Notes under the pieces: generated by a model
The model's database searches: none
What the model saw: only the letters and a program-made list of their open reading frames with translations
What the model was told of the DNA's origin: nothing
Shown here: one piece after another, positions 16,631 to 24,817 of the stretch
Numbering within the stretch: position 1 is the first letter of the stretch
Layout of the letters: every line of letters begins with the position of its first letter
Made by a program: the position numbers and the translations under genes
NCBI GenBank assembly: GCA_021771675.1
Contig: JAETOP010000041.1
Location: forward strand, 1 to 29,008
Direction of reading: 5' to 3'
Origin: Oscillospiraceae bacterium
GTDB lineage: Bacteria; Bacillota_A; Clostridia; Oscillospirales; Oscillospiraceae
Length of the DNA stretch: 29,008 bases

Positions 16631-19591
16631 ATGGGCAAAACAAAACAAAAAAAGGGAACCCTATGGACAGTTCTGACCATCGTTCTGGCTGTCCTGACGG
16701 TGATTTCCGCAGTCGCAATTCCTGTGACAAGCTATTTCTCCACGGCCATCAACGTAACGTTAGGCGCGGCGACACAGAAGGTCATCGCCGACCCGAATGC
16801 ACAGATTTTCTTCTGGAGTAATTATGAAAACGAAGAGGATCTGGTTGCTTTTGAGAAGCAGCTCTGCCGCGATATCGAATCAGAGGGTGCGGCTCTTCTG
16901 GTTAACCGGGACAACACGCTGCCTCTGGCTGCCGGAACAAAGTTCACCCCCTTCTCCCAGTCCTCCTTCCATCTGCTCTATGGCGGTACCGGTTCCGGCC
17001 AGGTTTCCGCTGATGACGCGGTTTCTTTGAAGGCTGCGCTGGAAGAGTCCTTTGGTGCGGATACTGTGAATCTGGATCAGTGGAAGTTCTATGCCACCTG
17101 CGGCTATGCCCGTGTGAATGCGGACACCACCGGCGGCAATCAGGCTCAGTACCGCATCAATGAAGTGCCCTGGGCAAAGTACCCCGATGCCCTGAAGAAG
17201 ACCTGGTCGAGCTTTGGTGATGTGGCGCTGGTTGTTCTTGCTCGTTCCGGCGGTGAAGGCGCTGACCTGCCCAGTGGTTTGCCCGAACTGGAACCCTACA
17301 TGACGGACGGCGACTATCTGAGACTAAATCAGGACGAGATTGATATGTTGTCCAATCTGGAGCAGCTGAAAAAGGACGGCGTATTTAAGAAGATCGTGGT
17401 TCTGCTGAACTCCTCCAATTCCTTGCAGCTGGATTTTGTGGATGACTATGGCATCGATGCTGTGCTTTGGATCGGTGATGTGGGTATGACCGGAATCAAC
17501 GCTGTTGCAGATATTCTGGCCGGCAAGGTCAATCCTTCTGGACGCATTGTAGATACCTTCCTGAAAGACAACCACTCCGCACCCGCCATGCAGAACTTCG
17601 GAGCCTATCCCTATACCAATGGGGCGGACTACAATGTGGCTTCCGCCCAGAATAACACCGATCCTGGCATCAAGCAATGCAACCGGGACTATGTTGTTTA
17701 TGAAGAGGGCATCTATGTTGGTTACCGCTATTATGAAACCCGGTACGAAGACTACGTTTTGAATCAGGGAAATGCCGGTGATTACCACTATGACCAGGAT
17801 GTCGCTTTCCCCTTCGGTTATGGCTTGAGCTATACCGACTTTGCTTACTCCAACTTCGCCATCAAGGATCAGGGCACCACCATTCAGGTGGATGTGGATG
17901 TGACCAATGTGGGCAATGTAGATGGCAAACACACCGTTCAGATTTACTTCCAGTCCCCCTATACCCAGTATGACATGGACAATCAGGTAGAAAAGGCCTC
18001 CGTGGAGCTCTGCGGCTTTGACAAGCAGATGATTCCTGCCGGGAAGACGGAGCACTTCTCCATTACCGTGGAAAAGGAAGACCTGACCTCCTACGACCAC
18101 ATGAACGCAAAGACCTATATCATGGATGCCGGTGACTACTATTTCACGGTTGGTAAGGATGCCCATGATGCCGTCAATAACATTCTGATGGCCAAGGGCG
18201 CTGATGCCTCCCGGATGATCGGCACCGGTGATGCGGCCCTCACCGCGAAGTGGACACTGGACAGCCTGGACACCACCACCTATTCCGTTTCCTCCAAAAC
18301 CGGAAAGCCGATTACCAACCTGTTTGAGGATGCGGATCTGAACAAGTATGCCGGTGCGGAGGGGCAGACGGTCACTTATCTTACCCGCAGCAACTGGGTA
18401 GATACCTTCCCCAAAACCGTTTCCCTGCGGATCACCGAAGCGATGTGGGCAGATGGCCTGACAGATTCCGAAGAGGGCAGAAAGGCCATTGTTGCGAGGA
18501 TGGAGGAGAAATACTATCCTGATGCGGTGATGCCCACCGTTGGCGCAGCAGGTAATCTGACTGCCGCCATGTTTGCCCAAAAGGATGCCGATGATCCCGA
18601 TTGGGCAAAGCTGATTGCCCAGATTCCTTATGGCGAGATGACCAACGTGATCTACAACGGCTTCCATCTGACCCAGCCGGTTCCCTCCATCAGCCTTCCC
18701 GGCACCAATGACGAGAACGGCCCTCAGGGCTTTACCAAGAGCCTGGTGGGCGGCGCAAGCGCTATGGCCTACACCTCCGAGGATGTGATGGCTGCAACCT
18801 TTAATCTGGAACTGATTAAGAACATGGGCCTGTGCATTGGCGAGGATTTCCTCCATGCAACCGATGGCTCTGGTACGGTATTCTCCGGTATCTACGGCCC
18901 CGGTGCCAATATTCACCGCACTCCTTACTGCGGACGTAATTTTGAATACTACTCCGAGGATGGCTGGCTGTCCGGTAAGGTTGCCGCTGTTGAGGTTGCT
19001 GCCATTCAGGATCGGGGCGTCTATGTGTTCACCAAGCATTTCGCCCTGAACGACCAGGAGGAAGGACGTTACGGCATTTCCACCTGGGCAAATGAACAGG
19101 CCATCCGTGAGCTGTACTTGGAGGGCTTCGAAGGCAGCGTCAAGAACGGAGGCGGCATGGGTGTCATGAGCTCCTTTAACCGTCTGGGTGTGGTGTGGAG
19201 CGGTGCCCACCATGGCCTGATGACCGGAATCCTCCGGGATGAATGGGGCATGCCGGGCGCTGCTATCACGGACTGCTCCGTCATGGCAAACTACATGGAC
19301 TATCGGATGGGTGTCCTGGCAGGTCAGGACCTGTGGGATGGCTACAGCAGCGGCATGGCAACCCTGGACGGTTTGGACAACGACCCGGCCATCGTAACAG
19401 CTGTTCAGCAGGCTGTGAAGCACATTGCGTATTCCATTTCCCATAGCCATGCAATGAATGTTGGCAACGCAACCATTGTGATGATTACTCCCTGGTGGCA
19501 GATGGCTCTGTACTGCCTGACCGGCGGACTTGCAGTTTTGACTGCTTTTGCAGCCTTTATGATGATCCGCAGCCGTAAGAAGGCAAAATAA
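16631..19591 (+). CDS. Membrane-anchored circularly permuted GH3 glycosidase (paralogue 3)
   Basis: 986 residues. ATG 16631 is preferred because AGGAGG (16617-16622) lies 8 nt upstream; an earlier in-frame ATG has no such site and lies inside the promoter. Predicted extracellular beta-glucosidase-type enzyme. Lys-rich cytoplasmic start (MGKTKQKKG), membrane helix (about 10-33), alpha/beta sandwich domain with ARSGGEGADLP (Glu209), fibronectin-III-like domain (AFPFGYGLSYTDF), TIM barrel with GANIHRTPYCGRNFEYYSED, TKHFALND and nucleophile Asp881 in AAITDCS, then TPWWQMAL and a C-terminal helix ending in RSRKKAK. It is very similar throughout to the GH3 at 4684 but keeps the standard GRNFE motif. 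First gene of the P3 transcript. Confidence 0.88.
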   Translation: MGKTKQKKGTLWTVLTIVLAVLTVISAVAIPVTSYFSTAINVTLGAATQKVIADPNAQIFFWSNYENEEDLVAFEKQLCRDIESEGAALLVNRDNTLPLAAGTKFTPFSQSSFHLLYGGTGSGQVSADDAVSLKAALEESFGADTVNLDQWKFYATCGYARVNADTTGGNQAQYRINEVPWAKYPDALKKTWSSFGDVALVVLARSGGEGADLPSGLPELEPYMTDGDYLRLNQDEIDMLSNLEQLKKDGVFKKIVVLLNSSNSLQLDFVDDYGIDAVLWIGDVGMTGINAVADILAGKVNPSGRIVDTFLKDNHSAPAMQNFGAYPYTNGADYNVASAQNNTDPGIKQCNRDYVVYEEGIYVGYRYYETRYEDYVLNQGNAGDYHYDQDVAFPFGYGLSYTDFAYSNFAIKDQGTTIQVDVDVTNVGNVDGKHTVQIYFQSPYTQYDMDNQVEKASVELCGFDKQMIPAGKTEHFSITVEKEDLTSYDHMNAKTYIMDAGDYYFTVGKDAHDAVNNILMAKGADASRMIGTGDAALTAKWTLDSLDTTTYSVSSKTGKPITNLFEDADLNKYAGAEGQTVTYLTRSNWVDTFPKTVSLRITEAMWADGLTDSEEGRKAIVARMEEKYYPDAVMPTVGAAGNLTAAMFAQKDADDPDWAKLIAQIPYGEMTNVIYNGFHLTQPVPSISLPGTNDENGPQGFTKSLVGGASAMAYTSEDVMAATFNLELIKNMGLCIGEDFLHATDGSGTVFSGIYGPGANIHRTPYCGRNFEYYSEDGWLSGKVAAVEVAAIQDRGVYVFTKHFALNDQEEGRYGISTWANEQAIRELYLEGFEGSVKNGGGMGVMSSFNRLGVVWSGAHHGLMTGILRDEWGMPGAAITDCSVMANYMDYRMGVLAGQDLWDGYSSGMATLDGLDNDPAIVTAVQQAVKHIAYSISHSHAMNVGNATIVMITPWWQMALYCLTGGLAVLTAFAAFMMIRSRKKAK

Positions 19592-19617
19592 TCAGCTTCC
19601 TATCTTTCCTTAATGTT

Positions 19618-19651
19618 GCATCTGGCCACGGGTAAAACCGTGGCTAGATGC
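19618..19651 (+). terminator. Strong hairpin without T-tract after GH3 (attenuator or processing hairpin)
   Basis: The arms GCATCTGGCCACGG and CCGTGGCTAGATGC form a 14-bp stem (one G-U pair) with a GTAAAA-like loop (about 19632-19637). No T run follows, so it is a poor intrinsic terminator. It could reduce but not stop read-through, or protect the GH3 message end while lowering the level of the downstream gene. Confidence 0.55.
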
Positions 19652-19689
19652 GTATATCAACGATAGCAAAAGAAATCGAGGTCTGTGCC

Positions 19690-20733
19690 ATGAAAATTCT
19701 GAAAAAAATAACCCACATTGCAGCGTTGTTGACTGCATTGGTGCTTCTGACGATGACTGCATCGCCGGCTTTTGCTGCCGGGAAAACAGAGCAAATACGA
19801 ACGGGAGATGTGGTCTGCTTTGGAACACCGGATGCTGCCTGCGGCTTTGACGGAAAATGGCTGGTGCTGGACAGCGAGCATACCAACACCGGAGAGCGGG
19901 GGATGTTCCTGGTATCACTAAATTTGATCGGCAGCGAGCAGGGGAGGTCTCTCCTGTTTCGGGATATTGGAGATGTGAGCGTGTCCTTTTCTGACCGGGG
20001 CGAAGCCTTTGCGGAGGAACATCCCGGCTCCACAGATTATCAGGGCAGTGACATCCAGACCTGGTGTGAGGACTTTGCCCAGAACCATCTGACCCAAGCA
20101 GAGTATCAGGCTCTTTTGCCTACCTGGAAATCTGACGCCGCAACGGTGATCCCTGGTCTGGGCATTCCGCTTCCTGGAGTTATGACTGGGACTGTGGATT
20201 TTGACCCGGTGGAGAATATTCTGAATGGAGACAGGCTGTTTCTGCTTTCTGCCGAGGAAATTACAAACGAACAGTACGGATTTTCAGACGGCAGCTCCAG
20301 AATTGCCGCGTTCAAGGGGACGGCGGAGGGATATTGGCTTCGTTCGCCCCATATTCCCACCTTTCCTCTGGACGTTGGCTTTGTGTTTGGCTTCGGCGCT
20401 GTGATGGATTTTCCGGTTAACGCTAATTTTATGATGGAGCTGGGGACCTATGCCCGCCCAGCCTGTAATCTGGATATTGGCAGCATCACCAACGCAGAGG
20501 TTCTGACGGTCAGCGATGAAACTACAATCTGGCGGCTTTCTTTTCAGGATGAAGCCAATGAGCGGCAGTATGACACCTCGCTTCCAGAGAAAATAGAAGC
20601 CATGGATCTGGGGGCAATGCTAAGAACGGTTCTGATCGTCGCAGTCTGCGTGCTGATCTTTCTGGTGATTTTGGTGATCGTACTGATACGCATCGTGTCC
20701 CGAAAACGTCGGGCAAAGCAGGCAATGAAATGA
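19690..20733 (+). CDS. Secreted DUF6273-like surface protein with C-terminal membrane helix
   Basis: 347 residues from ATG 19690 (GAGG about 8 nt upstream; an upstream in-frame ATG adds only a polar leader). N-terminal signal peptide ending ASPAFAA. The mature part has the pattern of DUF6273 domains of clostridial surface proteins: GDVVCFGTP, WLVLDSE, SDIQTWCEDFAQNHLTQAEYQALLP, DRLFLLSAEEITNEQYGF and the diagnostic YWLRSP. A membrane helix near residues 313-338 is followed by a basic tail (RKRRAKQAMK), giving the same C-terminal anchoring seen in the GH3 enzymes. Function unknown; the domain is often linked to cell-surface recognition. It follows the P3 GH3 gene across a 98-nt gap containing a hairpin. 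Confidence 0.78.
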   Translation: MKILKKITHIAALLTALVLLTMTASPAFAAGKTEQIRTGDVVCFGTPDAACGFDGKWLVLDSEHTNTGERGMFLVSLNLIGSEQGRSLLFRDIGDVSVSFSDRGEAFAEEHPGSTDYQGSDIQTWCEDFAQNHLTQAEYQALLPTWKSDAATVIPGLGIPLPGVMTGTVDFDPVENILNGDRLFLLSAEEITNEQYGFSDGSSRIAAFKGTAEGYWLRSPHIPTFPLDVGFVFGFGAVMDFPVNANFMMELGTYARPACNLDIGSITNAEVLTVSDETTIWRLSFQDEANERQYDTSLPEKIEAMDLGAMLRTVLIVAVCVLIFLVILVIVLIRIVSRKRRAKQAMK

Positions 20734-20751
20734 GGAAGCGAGTAAAAGTGC

Positions 20752-20818
20752 AATTGGTGCGGTCTGTGAAAAAGCTTGTGCGATAAAGCTGGAATGTTTG
20801 TGACCGTTTCTTTATTAT
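20752..20818 (+). promoter_or_regulatory. Predicted LytTR-controlled promoter P4
   Basis: Repeats AATTGGTGCGGT (20752-20763) and AGCTTGTGCGAT (20773-20784) have a 21-bp period. The -10 hexamer TATTAT (20813-20818) starts 32 nt after the last base of the second TGC. The -35 position (20790-20795, TGGAAT) is weak. The leader to the GH2 start is about 64 nt. It drives the cytosolic GH2, transporter and GH3 operon. Confidence 0.75.
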
Positions 20819-20888
20819 TACTTTAGTTGTAGAAGCATTAATCATATATCTGGCCGAGAAATAGAATCATTCATTAGGGAGGAATACA

Positions 20889-23273
20889 ATGCGATACTGT
20901 TCTTTTAATAGTAACTGGTATGTTTGCCATGTGGAGGAATCGGGACTGGGAGAACCGGTGACGCTGCCCCACGATGCCATGCTCTCAGAGCCCCGCACGG
21001 CAGTTGCCGAGGGCGGGCTGAATGTCGGCTGGTTTGAGGGACGGGATTATGTCTACACAAAAACCTTTACCGTTTCCGAGGCGGAATTGTCACAGTATCA
21101 TGTCCTGGAATTCGAGGGTGTTTATCGGAAGGCGGAGGTGTTCGTCAATGGAAAGAAAGCTGCCTTCCGCCCTTATGGCTATACCAATTTCTATGTGGAG
21201 CTGGATTCCTTCCTGCGCACCGGTGAAAACACCATTGAGGTAATCGCCCGAAATGCGGATCAGCCCAATTCCCGCTGGTATTCCGGCGCAGGTATCTACC
21301 GCCCGGTGAAGCTGTGGACTTCTCCCAAGGAACACATTGAGATGAACGGCGTGAAGATCCGTACCCTCTCTATCAATCCCGCCGTGGTGGAGGTGAGGGT
21401 GAGCACCTCTGTTCCGGGGACTGTCAAGGTTCAGATTCTGGACGGAGAGAAGGAGATTGCCTGTACCAGCGGAGAGGGGAGCATGAATATCCAGATTCCT
21501 GATGCCAAGCTGTGGAGTGCGGATAACCCCAATCTCTATACCGCAAGGGTAACCTTTGGAGAAGATGTGACAGAAGAAACCTTCGGTGTGCGTTCCCTGA
21601 CCTGGGGCAACGACGGCCTGAAAATGAACGGAGAGCGGGTGATCCTCCGGGGAGTCTGCATCCACCATGATAATGGTTTATTAGGTGCCGTCTGCCATCC
21701 CGATGCGGTGGAACGGAAGCTGCGTATTTTGAAAGAAAACGGCTACAATGCCATTCGCTCTGCCCACAATCCCTGCTCCAAGGCAGCCCTGGAGGTCTGC
21801 GATCGGATCGGCTTGCTGGTGATGGACGAGTACATCGACCACTGGTACATTCATAAGACCCAGCATGACTATGTGGAGTTCTTTGATACTTTCTGGAAGC
21901 AGGACATGGCGGACATGGTGGAGAAGGACTACAATCATCCCAGCGTCATTCTCTATTCCACCGGCAACGAGGTGGCGGAGACAGCCCAGCCCAGAGGAAT
22001 TGCCTTGGCAAAGGAAATGACGGATTTCCTGCATACCATGGACGATACCCGCCCTGTGACCTGCGGCATCAACATCTTCTTCAATTTCCTGAACTCCATC
22101 GGCTTCGGTCAGTATTCCGATGAAAAAGCCGCCAAGGAAGCGGAAAAAGCGGCGAAAGCCAAAGCAGAGGGGAAAAAGGCCAAGGAACGCTCCACCGGCT
22201 CCAAATTTTTCAATGACATGGCTGGCATCATGGGCGCCGACTTCATGAAAATCGGTGCCACCCTCCACGGCAGCGATGTGACCACCCGGGAAGCCTTCGC
22301 CAATATGGACATTGCCGGGTACAACTATGGCGAAAAGCGCTATAAAAAGGATTTGAAAAAGTATCCCAACCGACTGATTCTGGGCAGCGAGACCTTCTGC
22401 TTTGATGCCTATAAATTCTGGGAGCTGGCAAAGGAGAATCCCAGACTGATTGGTGATTTCGTCTGGGCGGGCTTCGACTATCTGGGCGAAGTGATGGTGG
22501 GCAGCTGGGAGTATGAGGAATACGCCAAGAACTTCGATGCAGGTCTCGGCTGGATGAGCGCCGGCAGCGGGCGCATCGATCTGACAGGCAAGCCCCTGGG
22601 CGAAGCCCTCTACACCAAGGTCGCCTTTGAATTGGAAAAAGGCCCCTATATCGCAGTCCGGCCTCTCTGCCACAAGAAGAAAAGCCATTCCCCCTCGGCG
22701 TGGAAGATGACCAACGCAATGCCCTCCTGGTCCTGGCGGGGCTGGGAAGGGAAGAAAGCCCATGTGGAGGTCTATGCCCGGGCGGCTGCTGTAGAATTGT
22801 TCCTAAACGGAAAGTCTGTGGGCAAAAAGGCCATGAAGAACGACTGCCTGTTTACATTCCTGCTGCCCTATGAAAACGGAACCCTGGAAGCGGTGTCCTT
22901 CGATGAAAACGGCAGCGAAATCGGCCGCTGCAAGCTGGAAACCGCCGGAGAAGAAACCATGCTCCGTGCGATACCCGAGCAGCAAACGGTACAAGCAGGA
23001 CACCTGTGCTATATCCGGCTGCAATACACGGATAAAAATGGAATTGTGAAGCCCTGTGAACGGGGAATTTTGGATGTAAGTGTTACCGGCGGCAAGCTGG
23101 TGGGTCTGGGTTCCGCCTGCCCGTATTATGAGCTGGATTATCGGGGCAGCAGAGCCGATACCTATTATGGGGAAGCCCTGGCAATTGTGGAAGCCGATAC
23201 AGATGGAACCATTATGCTGGACGTTTCCGATGGAAAGCAGACTGCAACCACATCTGTAACAGTTCGGGATTAA
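20889..23273 (+). CDS. Cytosolic GH2 glycosidase (beta-galactosidase-like)
   Basis: 794 residues, RBS AGGGAGGA upstream, no signal peptide, so intracellular. N-terminal jelly-roll sugar-binding domain (about 1-150; NSRWYSGAGIYRPV is typical of GH2), an Ig-like domain, the TIM barrel with LRGVCIHHDNG and IRSAHNPCS, acid/base Glu361 in STGNEVAE and nucleophile Glu501 in ILGSETF. The C-terminal part has WEGKKAHVEVYARAAAVELFLNGKSVG and a further beta domain, as in DUF4982-bearing GH2 enzymes. Beta-galactosidase is the best guess; other GH2 activities cannot be excluded. Oddity: a Lys/Ala/Glu-rich helical insertion (about residues 415-436) lies between the two catalytic residues. First gene of the P4 operon, 39 nt before the symporter gene. 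Confidence 0.85.
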   Translation: MRYCSFNSNWYVCHVEESGLGEPVTLPHDAMLSEPRTAVAEGGLNVGWFEGRDYVYTKTFTVSEAELSQYHVLEFEGVYRKAEVFVNGKKAAFRPYGYTNFYVELDSFLRTGENTIEVIARNADQPNSRWYSGAGIYRPVKLWTSPKEHIEMNGVKIRTLSINPAVVEVRVSTSVPGTVKVQILDGEKEIACTSGEGSMNIQIPDAKLWSADNPNLYTARVTFGEDVTEETFGVRSLTWGNDGLKMNGERVILRGVCIHHDNGLLGAVCHPDAVERKLRILKENGYNAIRSAHNPCSKAALEVCDRIGLLVMDEYIDHWYIHKTQHDYVEFFDTFWKQDMADMVEKDYNHPSVILYSTGNEVAETAQPRGIALAKEMTDFLHTMDDTRPVTCGINIFFNFLNSIGFGQYSDEKAAKEAEKAAKAKAEGKKAKERSTGSKFFNDMAGIMGADFMKIGATLHGSDVTTREAFANMDIAGYNYGEKRYKKDLKKYPNRLILGSETFCFDAYKFWELAKENPRLIGDFVWAGFDYLGEVMVGSWEYEEYAKNFDAGLGWMSAGSGRIDLTGKPLGEALYTKVAFELEKGPYIAVRPLCHKKKSHSPSAWKMTNAMPSWSWRGWEGKKAHVEVYARAAAVELFLNGKSVGKKAMKNDCLFTFLLPYENGTLEAVSFDENGSEIGRCKLETAGEETMLRAIPEQQTVQAGHLCYIRLQYTDKNGIVKPCERGILDVSVTGGKLVGLGSACPYYELDYRGSRADTYYGEALAIVEADTDGTIMLDVSDGKQTATTSVTVRD

Positions 23274-23312
23274 TGTCAGGAAAGATTATGGGTACAAGAA
23301 AGGATGAGATCT

Positions 23313-24779
23313 ATGAAAAAGAAAGGAACTGACTTCTGGAACATTCCTCTGACCCGCTCAGCTGTGACATCCCAGAATGTGAAGCTGCCTGAGATGCTGT
23401 TTGGATACTTGCTTGGCCCCTTTGGCGCTTTGCTCTCCTCCGGAATCTTCACGAGCATTCTTCAGAACTACTTTACCGATGTTCTGAAGCTTGATCTGAG
23501 TTTTTTAACAGGTTTACAGCTCTTCTCAACAATCCTGATTGTTGCGGCAAACCTGGTGGTTGGACAGCTGATCGAGCGGACGAGAGCGCTGGCGGGAAAG
23601 GCAAGACCCTGGATTCTGTTGTCGGCACTGGTGCTGTCCGTTGCAAGCGTGCTGATGTTCATTGTGCCGTTCCAAAGCACTGGTGCAAAAATGGTGTGGA
23701 TAGCAATTGCGTATAACCTGTATTATGCGGTGGCTTATCCCATCTATAATACCGCAAATTCCACATTGGTTCCTGTATCCACCCGGAACAGCAAGCAGCG
23801 CGCCACGCTGGCTTCCTTTACCAATATGGCAGGTCTGGGTGTCATGGGCGCAGGCTCCATGGTTTTTCCCGTATTGGTGTCCTTTGCGCTGAAGGAGAAT
23901 CAGCAACTGTGGTTTCTGACCATGCTGGCAGTAGCGGTGTTTACAGCGCTGACGATTTTCTTGCAGTACAAGTTCACAAGAGAACGTGTCACCGAGGAGC
24001 TCATGAGCGGCAATGACCACGCAACAAAAGAAGCTGTCGCACCACTACAGCAGCAGCTCAAAGCAGTCGCCAGTGAAAAATGGTGGTGGATTTCCATTGT
24101 TTTCTATCTGGTTATGCAGTGGAGCGGAGCCATGAAGAATGGTTCCATGGCGTTCTTTTGCAAGTGGGTGCTGGATAATACCTTTTTCGGTTCCCCGGAT
24201 GCCTGGGGAGCATCCCAGTCCCTGCTTGCGGTGATGGGTGCGATTCCCATGGCCATTGCTGCCGCCTTCGTGGTGCCGCTGGCAAACAAGTTCGGGAAAC
24301 AAAAACTCGTTTTGATTGGAATGGTCGTTGGTGCCATTGGCGGTGTGATTGCAGGCCTGGGTGGACAGAATATTGTCCCTGTTGCCGTTGGTGTAGCCAT
24401 CAAATGTTTGGGTTCCGCTCCTGCGTGCTATCTGATTCTTGCAATGCTGGCGGATGTGATTGATCATATCGAGTTTACCAGCGGGATTCGTACCGATGGC
24501 CTTACCATGTCGATTTACAGCTCCATCATGGTGGCAGCAACACCAATCTGTAACTCCATTTTTAGCGCAATTCTCGGTGCCAGCGGGTATAATCAGACAG
24601 CGGATGCCGCACTGGGTACTGCCGGCCAAGCTTTAGCCACCCAACAGGCGATTTCAGTAGGCTATATTTGGATTGAGACAATTGGATTTGCGGTGTGTGC
24701 GCTGCTGATTCTTGCGTGGAATGTGGAGGGCAAGCTGCAGGAAGAGCAAAGGGTAATTGCAGAACGAAAAAAGAAATAA
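23313..24779 (+). CDS. GPH-family sugar:cation symporter (MFS)
   Basis: 488 residues from ATG 23313, preferred over ATG 23304, which overlaps the AAAGGATGAG ribosome site. Twelve or so membrane helices. Family signs of glycoside-pentoside-hexuronide transporters (MelB-like): an N-terminal region with KLPEMLFGYLLGPFGALL, PWILLSA after helix 2, YPIYNTANSTLVPVSTRNSKQR, and in the C-terminal half MLADVIDHIEFTSGIRTDGLTMS. It would import the di- or oligosaccharides or glycosides freed at the surface. It lies directly between GH2 and a chimeric gene that ends with the tail of another transporter of the same family. It is the only transporter in the window that looks intact. Confidence 0.9.
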   Translation: MKKKGTDFWNIPLTRSAVTSQNVKLPEMLFGYLLGPFGALLSSGIFTSILQNYFTDVLKLDLSFLTGLQLFSTILIVAANLVVGQLIERTRALAGKARPWILLSALVLSVASVLMFIVPFQSTGAKMVWIAIAYNLYYAVAYPIYNTANSTLVPVSTRNSKQRATLASFTNMAGLGVMGAGSMVFPVLVSFALKENQQLWFLTMLAVAVFTALTIFLQYKFTRERVTEELMSGNDHATKEAVAPLQQQLKAVASEKWWWISIVFYLVMQWSGAMKNGSMAFFCKWVLDNTFFGSPDAWGASQSLLAVMGAIPMAIAAAFVVPLANKFGKQKLVLIGMVVGAIGGVIAGLGGQNIVPVAVGVAIKCLGSAPACYLILAMLADVIDHIEFTSGIRTDGLTMSIYSSIMVAATPICNSIFSAILGASGYNQTADAALGTAGQALATQQAISVGYIWIETIGFAVCALLILAWNVEGKLQEEQRVIAERKKK

Positions 24780-24817
24780 ATGGGCAAATTGCAGTCCCAC
24801 AGAAAGAGGAAACCAAA

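Noticed and set aside
17324..19450. Long open frame on the minus strand opposite the GH3 at 16631
   Set aside because: Antisense shadow of a clear GH3 gene. Similar long antisense frames occur opposite the other GH3, GH2 and GH78 genes and reflect codon bias.
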